DNA of 64,000 nt, taken from NCBI GenBank assembly GCA_035642535.1, contig DASQSE010000052.1:47116-111115 (forward strand), read 5' to 3'. Shown here in pieces: positions 1 through 6,935 of this stretch. A program made the position numbers and the translations under genes. How positions within the stretch are numbered: the first letter of the stretch is position 1; each line of letters starts with the position of its first letter. Source of the stretch: Jatrophihabitans sp035642535. GTDB lineage: Bacteria > Actinomycetota > Actinomycetes > Mycobacteriales > Jatrophihabitantaceae. Under the pieces are notes generated by a model that was not told where the DNA came from, did no database searches, and was given only the letters and a program-made list of their open reading frames with translations.

Positions 1-429
1 GACTCGATCGAGCACGATTCCGCGCATGATCTCGGCGTCGATCCCGGCCTGGTCAAGGACGGTGTCGAGGCGCATCTGCAGCGGCTGCTCGCCGAGCAGA
101 TCCACACGCTCGGGGCGGGCTATCGGCTCGTGCGCCGCGAGTACCCGACACCGATCGGGCCGGTCGACATCCTGGCGCGCGACCCGGCCGGCGTCGCGGT
201 CGCCGTCGAGATCAAGCGGCGCGGTGAGATCGACGGCGTCGAGCAGCTCACCCGGTATCTCGACCTGCTCAACCGCGACCCGCTGCTCGCGCCGGTGCGC
301 GGCGTGTTCGCCGCGCAGGAGATCAAACCGCAGGCTCGCACGCTCGCCGAGGATCGTGGCATCGCGTGCCTCGTCCTCGACTACGACGCGCTGCGCGGCC
401 TCGACGATCCCTCCCAGCGCCTGTTCTGA
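1..429 (+). CDS. nucS: Mismatch-specific endonuclease NucS/EndoMS, C-terminal part
   Basis: The window opens inside this gene; 142 codons of frame 1 are visible up to the TGA at 427-429. The translation matches the RecB-like nuclease domain of NucS: a conserved lead-in (DLGVDPGLVKDGVEAHL), the catalytic Asp in GPVDILARD, and the E-x-K pair in EIKRRGEIDGVEQLTRYLD. It ends in QRLF, resembling the C-terminal beta-clamp-binding peptide of this family. NucS cuts both strands at mismatches and replaces MutS/MutL in many actinomycetes and archaea (family knowledge). The N-terminal DNA-binding domain lies outside the window. The active-site residues look intact. Confidence 0.93.
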   Translation, partial: DSIEHDSAHDLGVDPGLVKDGVEAHLQRLLAEQIHTLGAGYRLVRREYPTPIGPVDILARDPAGVAVAVEIKRRGEIDGVEQLTRYLDLLNRDPLLAPVRGVFAAQEIKPQARTLAEDRGIACLVLDYDALRGLDDPSQRLF

Positions 430-691
430 AGTCTTCGCGCGTTTCGTCCGCGACAACCGGGCCGCTTGGGTGTCAAGACGGGACGTTCGGCCTGCCCCGA
501 TGGGAGCGCGGAAGCGTAACGCTGAAGCCGCGCTAGGGGGGCGCAAGCGAACGGGGGTACTAGGTACTTCGGCGGTTTAGGCCGTCTGCGCCGCAATGTC
601 CCCAGCGAGTAACGACCCGGGTGCTGTGTGGCGCTGAGACGTCAGCGGCACCGGGAACCCTCGGGCCGCAATCGGGGATCGGGGGATCTTC
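430..691 (+). promoter_or_regulatory. Leader region of the secreted-protein gene, possible operator
   Basis: This 262-bp stretch contains no credible gene. It holds a split palindrome with GTAC arms (GTAC-TAG-GTAC, 557-567) inside a G-rich segment, about 125 bp before ATG 692. It could be a regulator site or part of a structured leader. I looked for, and did not find, the conserved cores of the c-di-GMP-I and ydaO riboswitches. Treat as a candidate only. Confidence 0.25.
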
Positions 692-2593
692 ATGCACCAC
701 AAGCCACGGCTGCGCAGAAGCCGACTAATCTCACTTTGCGCCGCAGCGGCGCTCGTGATCGCCGGGGTCGCGGCAATCTCGCTAACGGCGTCGGCGGCCG
801 CCGGCTCGGCACCGGTTACCGGTGCCGCGTTCACGACCGTCAACGAGAGCGTCGATGGCACCGGCCACTGCCAGAACGGGAACCCGAACGTCAACTGCAA
901 CATCTACGACGGCAAGCAGTACGTGTGGCTGAACGGTGGCCCGTCGGTCGCGTACGTCGGCGACGGGAGCTACTTTTTCGCGGTGCTGGATCCGGGTGGA
1001 CAGGCCGACCCGAACGACGGCGCCACGAAGAACCTGTCGGACGACTACGACGCTTACACCAACCGTACGTTCAATGTTTCGGGTGGGACGGTGAGCTACG
1101 GCGGCTCGCACGACTTCACCTCGAACAAGGTCCGGCTGATGCCGTATGCGGACACCAGCAACCCGGGCGGCGTCTACATCATGGCGATCTGCTCGCTGGC
1201 CGACGGCTACCCCGTCAACGCGAGCGACTGCAAGTACGACGCGTTCAAGGTGCAGGAGGGCGAGGTCACGCCCGGTCTGCCGCTGACGATCACCAAGGAT
1301 GCGAACGGCGCTTACGACAACACCTACACGTGGACGATCACCAAGGACGTCGACAAGACGATCGTGAAGCAGGTCGGCGGATCGGCCAACTTCAACTACA
1401 CGGTGACCGTGACACACGACGGCGGCACGATCAGCAACGTGAGGGTGACCGGCACGATCAGCGTGTTCAACCCCAACGTCGACGGCAGCAACAGCACTGT
1501 GCCGGTAGACATCGACGGCGTCACCGATCAGCTGTCCGACGGCACAGTGTGCGCGGTGACCAACGGCGGCGCCCAGACATTGACGCAGGCAAAGACGGAC
1601 TTCGCCTACACCTGCGACCTGTCCGGCCTGCCGCAGGGCGAGTTGGACAACACAGCATCCGTCGCGTGGTCCCAGCAGTTCCTGGACAACGGCAGCTTGC
1701 TGGAGGACAACTCGGCTGACTTCACGTTCGAGAACATCAGCTTCGCCGAGAACGCCATCGACGAATGCGCGAACGTGAGCGACAGCTACGCGGGCACACT
1801 GGGCACGGTGTGCGTCGGCGACTCGAACCCGAAGACGTTCACGTATCAACGGACGATCCCGGTGCCGGCGAACGACTGCGTGAGCTATGACAACACCGGA
1901 ACCTTCACGACGAACGACTCCGGCGCGACCGGATCAGCGAGCCAGAGGGTGACAGTGTGTGGTCCGGCCAAGACGGGCGCTCTGACGATCGGGTTCTGGA
2001 AGAACACCAACGGCCAGAACCTGATCACGACCTACTGCCAGAACCCGGCGCTGGCGAACTACCTGAAGGGGCTCGGCGGAGGAACCGGACCATTTGCGAA
2101 CGCGCCCACGACCTCGTGCAAGGACCTGGCGTCCTATGTCTCCGGCATCCTGTCCGGCGCCTCGGCGACTGACATGAACAAGATGCTCAAGGCGCAGATG
2201 CTGGGCACCGCGCTCGATGTCTGGTTCAGCGGCTCGGGATGGACGTCGACAACGATCAGCAAGGTCAAGCCGCCGTCGAACTTCCTGTCCCACAACAGCC
2301 TCGGCGGCTTCAAGATGGACACCACCGCGGTCTGCCCGATGGTCGACAACACCACCACCGGCACGGCGACGTGCAAGAACAACACGCCGTCGACCGATGC
2401 GGTCGCGTCGAGTGCGGTGCCGAGCTCGCCGATGAGCATGCAGGCGATCCTCGACTTCGCAGCGACGACGCCCGCGCCCTTCAACGGCTCGACCGCGAGT
2501 TCGGTGTGGTATGGCGGTAACCGCACGTTGCAGGAGATCCTTAAGAACGTCTTCGACCAGTTCAACAACCAGTACGCCTTCGGGTCGTTCTGA
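692..2593 (+). CDS. Secreted 633-residue protein of unknown function
   Basis: An N-terminal signal peptide (basic MHHKPRLRRSRL, hydrophobic core, cleavage probably after TASA near residue 35) indicates Sec export. No LPXTG-like anchor or C-terminal membrane segment is visible, so the protein is probably released or held by other contacts. Residues about 45-185 form a Cys-containing Gly/Asn/Asp-rich domain. Residues about 195-440 are Thr/Val-rich and resemble Ig-like (DUF11-type) repeats. From about residue 425 there is a module beginning KTGALTIGFWKNTNGQ, a motif seen in other secreted actinobacterial proteins. ATG 692 is preceded by a G-rich stretch (GGGGGAT) as a possible ribosome binding site. 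The gene stands alone, with 262 bp upstream. A structural or adhesive role is inference; I cannot assign a function. Confidence 0.85.
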   Translation: MHHKPRLRRSRLISLCAAAALVIAGVAAISLTASAAAGSAPVTGAAFTTVNESVDGTGHCQNGNPNVNCNIYDGKQYVWLNGGPSVAYVGDGSYFFAVLDPGGQADPNDGATKNLSDDYDAYTNRTFNVSGGTVSYGGSHDFTSNKVRLMPYADTSNPGGVYIMAICSLADGYPVNASDCKYDAFKVQEGEVTPGLPLTITKDANGAYDNTYTWTITKDVDKTIVKQVGGSANFNYTVTVTHDGGTISNVRVTGTISVFNPNVDGSNSTVPVDIDGVTDQLSDGTVCAVTNGGAQTLTQAKTDFAYTCDLSGLPQGELDNTASVAWSQQFLDNGSLLEDNSADFTFENISFAENAIDECANVSDSYAGTLGTVCVGDSNPKTFTYQRTIPVPANDCVSYDNTGTFTTNDSGATGSASQRVTVCGPAKTGALTIGFWKNTNGQNLITTYCQNPALANYLKGLGGGTGPFANAPTTSCKDLASYVSGILSGASATDMNKMLKAQMLGTALDVWFSGSGWTSTTISKVKPPSNFLSHNSLGGFKMDTTAVCPMVDNTTTGTATCKNNTPSTDAVASSAVPSSPMSMQAILDFAATTPAPFNGSTASSVWYGGNRTLQEILKNVFDQFNNQYAFGSF

Positions 2594-2615
2594 GGATTTG
2601 CTCACAGAGAAGGTG

Positions 2616-2645
2616 CGAGGGCCCCGGCAATCGCCGGGGCCCTCG
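2616..2645 (+). terminator. Hairpin terminator after the secreted-protein gene
   Basis: Perfect 13-bp GC-rich inverted repeat (2616-2628 with 2633-2645) around the 4-nt loop AATC, starting 22 bp after the stop at 2593. There is no T-tract, which is common for terminators in high-GC actinomycetes. Confidence 0.75.
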
Positions 2646-2731
2646 GCTTCGCCGTGCAGCGCTCACATTCGGCGCATGTGAGCGGGACGTCGATTGAGTT
2701 AGGGTTCGGCGATCGGCGCCTAGGAGGACGC

Positions 2732-4507
2732 ATGGCACGGGAGTTCAAGCAGGTCGGCGTGATCGGTCTCGGCACCATGGGCGCTGGTATCACCGAGGTG
2801 TTCGCACGCAACGGGCTGTCGGTCGTCGGCATCGAGAAGGACGACGAGAGCATCGCGCGCGGGCGCGCGCACATCGAGCACTCCACCGGCCGCGCCGTCG
2901 ACCGCGGCAAGCTTTCGGTCGACGACCAGCAGGATCTGCTCGCGCGCATCTCGTACGGCACGGACATGTCCGCACTAGCCGAGGTCGATCTGGTCGTCGA
3001 GGCAGTTCCTGAGCAGCTCGACCTGAAACGTGGGGTCTTCACCGCGCTGGACGGCATCTGCAAGCCAGACACGATCCTGGCCAGCAACACGTCCTCGCTG
3101 TCGGTCACCGAGATCGCGGTGGCCACCGGCCGGCCGGGCAAGGTCGTCGGGATGCACTTCTTCAACCCGGCTCCGGTGATGAAGCTCGTCGAGGTCGTCC
3201 ACACCGTCGTCACCGAGCCCGACGTCGTCGCCGACGTCGAGGCCTTCGTCCAGCAGCTCGGCAAGGTCGACGTCACGGTCGGCGACCGCGCCGGGTTCAT
3301 CGCCAACGCGCTGTTGTTCGGCTATCTCAACCACGCGGTGTCACTGTACGAATCTCGCTTCGCCTCGCGCGAGGACATCGACGCCGCCATGCGCCTCGGC
3401 TGCGGGCTGCCGATGGGTCCACTGGCGCTGTTGGACCTCATCGGGCTGGACACCGCCTACGAGATCCTCGACACGATGTACAAGCAGGGCCGCGACCGGC
3501 TGCACGCGCCCTGCCCGATCTTCAAGCAGATGATCACCGCGGGCCTGCTCGGCCGGAAGTCGAGCCGCGGCTTCTACACCTACGACGGCCCCGATTCCCC
3601 CAACGTCGTCGCGGACGCGCTGACCCCGTCGGCGGACGGCGCGATCGAAGGCGCCCGGTCGGTGACGCGAGTCGGCGTCGTCGGCTCCGGCACGATGGCG
3701 ACCGGCATCGTCGAGGTGTTCGCCAAGGCCGGCTACGACGTCACCTTTGTCGCCCGCTCGCGCGACAAGGTCGACGCCGTGGTGAAGGCCGTCACCCGCT
3801 CCCTCGACAAAGCGGTGCAGCGCGGCAAGCTTGCCGATACCGACCGGGACAAGGCGCTTGCCCGGATTACCGGGACTACGTCGCTGGACGATCTCGCCGC
3901 GGCGCAGCTCGTCGTCGAGGCCGTCGTCGAGGACCTCATCGTCAAGCAGACGCTGTTCTCGAACCTGGACGACATCTGCGCGCCCGGGACGGTCCTCGCC
4001 ACGACGACGTCCTCGCTGCCGGTCATCGAGTGCGCCATGGCGACCTCGCGGCCGTCCGAGGTGATCGGCATGCACTTCTTCAACCCGGCGTCGGTGATGC
4101 GGCTCGTCGAGATCGTCGCCACCGTGTCGACCACGGCGGACGTCGAGGCCACGGTCCTGGACGTCGCGAAGAAGCTGGGCAAGCACGCGGTGCGCTGTGG
4201 TGACCGCGCCGGCTTCATCGTGAACGCGCTGCTCTTCCCGTATTTGAACGACGCGGTGAAGATGCTCGAGGCCCACTACGCGACCGCCGACGGCATCGAC
4301 TCGGCGATGAAGGTCGGCTGCGGCTACCCGATGGGTCCGTTCGAGTTGCTGGACGTCGTCGGCAACGACGTCTCCCTGGCCATCGAGCGGACGCTGTACC
4401 AGGAGTTCCGCGAGCCCGGCTTCGCTCCCGCGCCGCTCCTCGAGCACCTGGTGACCGCGGGCCGCCTGGGCCGCAAGACCGGCAAGGGCTTCCGCGACTA
4501 TTCCTGA
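2732..4507 (+). CDS. Tandem-duplicated 3-hydroxyacyl-CoA (3-hydroxybutyryl-CoA) dehydrogenase
   Basis: This 591-residue protein is made of two complete copies of the NAD(P)-dependent 3-hydroxyacyl-CoA dehydrogenase fold. Copy 1 (about 1-300) has GxGxxG at G12/G14/G17 and the catalytic His in GMHFFNPAP (H142). Copy 2 (about 311-591) has GSGTMATG (G318/G320, Ala at the third position) and H448 in GMHFFNPAS. Each copy ends in the C-terminal helical domain and LGRKx2(R/K)GF. Similar duplicated proteins of about 590 residues are known in actinomycetes. It oxidises or reduces 3-hydroxyacyl-CoA at the C4 step of beta-oxidation, PHB metabolism or the ethylmalonyl-CoA route. ATG 2732 is chosen over the upstream ATG 2654 because AGGAGG lies at 2722-2727. 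Both copies keep catalytic His, so both may be active. Confidence 0.92.
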   Translation: MAREFKQVGVIGLGTMGAGITEVFARNGLSVVGIEKDDESIARGRAHIEHSTGRAVDRGKLSVDDQQDLLARISYGTDMSALAEVDLVVEAVPEQLDLKRGVFTALDGICKPDTILASNTSSLSVTEIAVATGRPGKVVGMHFFNPAPVMKLVEVVHTVVTEPDVVADVEAFVQQLGKVDVTVGDRAGFIANALLFGYLNHAVSLYESRFASREDIDAAMRLGCGLPMGPLALLDLIGLDTAYEILDTMYKQGRDRLHAPCPIFKQMITAGLLGRKSSRGFYTYDGPDSPNVVADALTPSADGAIEGARSVTRVGVVGSGTMATGIVEVFAKAGYDVTFVARSRDKVDAVVKAVTRSLDKAVQRGKLADTDRDKALARITGTTSLDDLAAAQLVVEAVVEDLIVKQTLFSNLDDICAPGTVLATTTSSLPVIECAMATSRPSEVIGMHFFNPASVMRLVEIVATVSTTADVEATVLDVAKKLGKHAVRCGDRAGFIVNALLFPYLNDAVKMLEAHYATADGIDSAMKVGCGYPMGPFELLDVVGNDVSLAIERTLYQEFREPGFAPAPLLEHLVTAGRLGRKTGKGFRDYS

Positions 4508-4567
4508 GCCTGACCGGAGCTGCTCAAAGCACCTCGACACACCGCCCCGATAGGGCAATAGGGCCCC

Positions 4568-4594
4568 TAAAGACCACCGGACCCGTGCCGATCC
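4568..4594 (+). promoter_or_regulatory. Candidate sigma-28/WhiG-type promoter of the signalling operon
   Basis: TAAA at 4568-4571, a 15-nt spacer, then GCCGATCC at 4587-4594. The family consensus (FliA/SigD/WhiG) is TAAA-N15/16-GCCGATAA, so 10 of 12 specified bases match with ideal spacing. Transcription would start near 4601, about 48 nt before the GTG at 4649. It lies in the only gap (4508-4648) upstream of the three-gene operon. Sequence match only. Confidence 0.5.
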
Positions 4595-4648
4595 GACCTG
4601 TGGTGCCTCGAATGTGTTGGCATGCGCCGGCGCCGGAGAGGATCGGTC

Positions 4649-5791
4649 GTGACTGCTGGGATGCCCGTGGCCAAGCGGCACGTCCTGTTCGTCGACGACG
4701 AGCCGGACCTGCTCGACGGCCTGAGCCGCCTGCTGCGCGCAACGCGCAACGAGCGGCGGGTCAGCTTCGTGTCGACCGCCGACGCCGCGCTGGAGCTGCT
4801 GGCCAGCGAGCCGGTCGACGTGGTCGTCACCGACATGATGATGCCGGGCATGGACGGTGCGGCGCTGCTGCACGAGATCCGCGACCGATGGCCCCAGACG
4901 GTGCGCATCGTCCTCTCCGGGTATTCCAGCGAGTCGGCATCCATGCGGAGCTCGGCGGTGGCCCACCAGTACCTGAGCAAGCCATGCGATGCACCCACGC
5001 TGAACGCCGCGCTGCGGACGGCCTGTGGGCTCTCGGACCGGCTCTCTCGTCCGGAGCTGCGCCGGATGCTCGGCGGGCTGGAGGCGCTGCCGAGCGTGCC
5101 GCAGGTGTTCCTGGCGATCAACGCCGCGCTGGCCGAGCCGGACGCCTGCGCGGCGTCGGTGGCGGCGGTCATCGAGGAGGACGCCGGGTCGTCGGCGAAG
5201 ATGCTGCAACTGGTCAACTCCGCATTCTTCGGCCTGGCTCGGCGAGTGACCACGGTCCGCGAGGCCGTTACGTTCCTCGGGCTCACGCCGGTGCGCAGCA
5301 TCGTGCTCGCCGCCGAGCTGGAGGGTAGCTTCGCCTCGACGCCCGACCTCGCCGCCGCAGTCGAGGTCATCAACCGGCACAGCATGGCGGTGGCCACGCT
5401 CGCGCGGGATCTGGCTCCGCCGCAGCAGATGCTCGACGCGTTCGCCGCCGGCATGCTGCATGACGTCGGCCGACTGGCGCTCGCCGCTTCGGCCCCCGAG
5501 CTGTTCCGCGCGGTACGGGACAGGCAGGCAGAGACCGGCGCGCCGACCGTCGTGGTCGAGCAGGAGGTCCTCGACGCAAACCACGCCGATCTCGGTGCCT
5601 ACCTGCTGCAGCTGTGGGGGCTGCCGTTGACACTGATCAATCCGGTTGCCCGGCACCACGACGCGGACGCCGTTATCGATCCGGACCCGATCGTGGCGGC
5701 CGTCGCCCGAGCCGATGCGACGGTGGGCACCGGTGCGGGCTCCGACGTGCCATCCGACGTGCCATCCGAGGTGGTGGACGGCGATGGCTGA
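4649..5791 (+). CDS. Response regulator with HDOD output domain
   Basis: This 380-residue protein has an N-terminal receiver domain (about 8-125; acidic pocket D16/D17, phospho-acceptor D62 in VVTDMMMPGMDG, conserved Lys in YLSKP). It is followed by an HDOD domain (about 135-330, LEALPSVPQVFLAINAAL to LHDVGRLAL). HDOD domains are relatives of HD-GYP phosphodiesterases that usually act as non-catalytic signalling modules; this one still shows an HD pair in GMLHDVG. GTG 4649 is chosen because GGAGAGG lies at 4635-4641; an in-frame ATG at 4622 lacks such a site. It is first in an operon with the next two genes, overlapping the second by 8 nt, so it is a likely phosphorylation target of the kinase at 6932-10858. 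Confidence 0.88.
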   Translation: MTAGMPVAKRHVLFVDDEPDLLDGLSRLLRATRNERRVSFVSTADAALELLASEPVDVVVTDMMMPGMDGAALLHEIRDRWPQTVRIVLSGYSSESASMRSSAVAHQYLSKPCDAPTLNAALRTACGLSDRLSRPELRRMLGGLEALPSVPQVFLAINAALAEPDACAASVAAVIEEDAGSSAKMLQLVNSAFFGLARRVTTVREAVTFLGLTPVRSIVLAAELEGSFASTPDLAAAVEVINRHSMAVATLARDLAPPQQMLDAFAAGMLHDVGRLALAASAPELFRAVRDRQAETGAPTVVVEQEVLDANHADLGAYLLQLWGLPLTLINPVARHHDADAVIDPDPIVAAVARADATVGTGAGSDVPSDVPSEVVDGDG

Positions 5792-6935
5792 CCGCCGGCC
5801 GCGGGTGATGTTCGTCGACGACGAGGTGAACGTCCTGGAGGCGCTGGCTCGTCTCGTGCGCGGTTACGTGCAGGCCGAGCTCGTCGAATCCCCGATCGAA
5901 GCGGCGCAGCTGCTCGAGCGCAGCGTCCAGGATGGCTCGGACGGTTCGGGCGGGTACGCCGCGCTCGTCTCCGACATGCGGATGCCGGGCATGGACGGGG
6001 CGGCGCTGCTCAAGCACGCGAGCGACGTCAGCCCGGACACCACCCGGCTGCTGCTCACCGGATACGCAGACATGAACAGCGCGATCGCCGCGGTGAACGA
6101 GGGCAACATCTTCCGCTTCCTCACCAAGCCCGCGTCGGCCGCCGACCTGAAGAACGCGATCACGGCCGCGCTGGATCAGCACCAGCTCATCGTCGATCGG
6201 CGGGTGTTGCTCGACCAGACGCTGCGCGGCGCGGTGGAGGCACTCGTCGAGACGCTGGCCATGGCGGAGCCGGTCGCGTTCGCTCGCGCCGCCCGGCTGC
6301 GGCGGCTCACTGCCGGCGTCACCGAGCAGCTGCGCCTGCCGGACGCGTGGGAGGTCGAGGTCGCTGCGCAGCTCGGTGAGATCGGCATGGTCACGCTGCC
6401 GGAGCGGGCGCTCGAAGCGCTGTCGTCCGGCGTGCGCGTCGACCGGACGATCTCGGAGATGCTCGACCGGCTGCCGCAGCTCGCCGACGACGTACTGAGC
6501 CGGATCCCCCGGTTGGAAGGCGTGCGGGACATCGTCCGTGAGCAGCGGCCGGCGAACGGGCCGTTCGGTGCCCGGTCGGAGGTCAGCGCCGCGGGCCGGG
6601 TGCTGCAAGCCGTCCGGGAGTACGACGCGGCGGTGGCTCGCGGCCTCACCGCGCCGGATGCGATGGAACTGCTGCGCGCCCGCCCGCACCACGATGTACA
6701 GGTCCTCGACGCGTTGCAGAACGTGACGTCGGTCGCCGACGGCACCGCAGTCCGCGAAGTCGATCCGGCAAGTCTCTGGGCCGGCGCCGTGCTGGCCGCC
6801 GACGTGCGCAGCAACCGCGGCGTGCTGCTGGTGTCCCGGGGCGAGCCGCTGACCGATCAGATGCTCGTCCGCCTGCGCAACTACGCCGCGTTGTCCGGCC
6901 TGGAGGCGCGGCCTGTCGTCTTCGTTCCCGAGTGA
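5784..6935 (+). CDS. Response regulator with degenerate HD-GYP-like domain
   Basis: 383 residues. The receiver domain (about 5-130) is intact: D12/D13, phospho-acceptor D64 in VSDMRMPGMDG, and Lys in RFLTKP. The C-terminal region (about 150-330) follows the HD-GYP fold order, but the metal-binding residues are gone. At the expected first His the sequence reads FARAARL (about 166-172). At the LHDIGK position it reads QLGEIGM (196-202). No GYP motif is seen. It is therefore probably a binding or protein-interaction domain, not a c-di-GMP phosphodiesterase. ATG 5784 overlaps the preceding gene by 8 nt and the stop overlaps the kinase start, which implies translational coupling across all three genes. 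Confidence 0.83.
   Translation: MADRRPRVMFVDDEVNVLEALARLVRGYVQAELVESPIEAAQLLERSVQDGSDGSGGYAALVSDMRMPGMDGAALLKHASDVSPDTTRLLLTGYADMNSAIAAVNEGNIFRFLTKPASAADLKNAITAALDQHQLIVDRRVLLDQTLRGAVEALVETLAMAEPVAFARAARLRRLTAGVTEQLRLPDAWEVEVAAQLGEIGMVTLPERALEALSSGVRVDRTISEMLDRLPQLADDVLSRIPRLEGVRDIVREQRPANGPFGARSEVSAAGRVLQAVREYDAAVARGLTAPDAMELLRARPHHDVQVLDALQNVTSVADGTAVREVDPASLWAGAVLAADVRSNRGVLLVSRGEPLTDQMLVRLRNYAALSGLEARPVVFVPE

Noticed and set aside
430..691. Possible c-di-GMP or c-di-AMP riboswitch before the secreted-protein gene
   Set aside because: The conserved core segments of the GEMM-I and ydaO classes could not be matched by eye; only a split palindrome remains.
2654..2731. Upstream ATG start for the duplicated dehydrogenase
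   Set aside because: No ribosome binding site; the 26 extra residues are not part of the fold, and AGGAGG precedes ATG 2732.
3341..5659. Long minus-strand open frame of 772 codons
   Set aside because: It is antisense to the duplicated dehydrogenase and the HDOD regulator, has His/Arg/Gly-rich low-complexity translation and no family motifs; typical of high-GC DNA.
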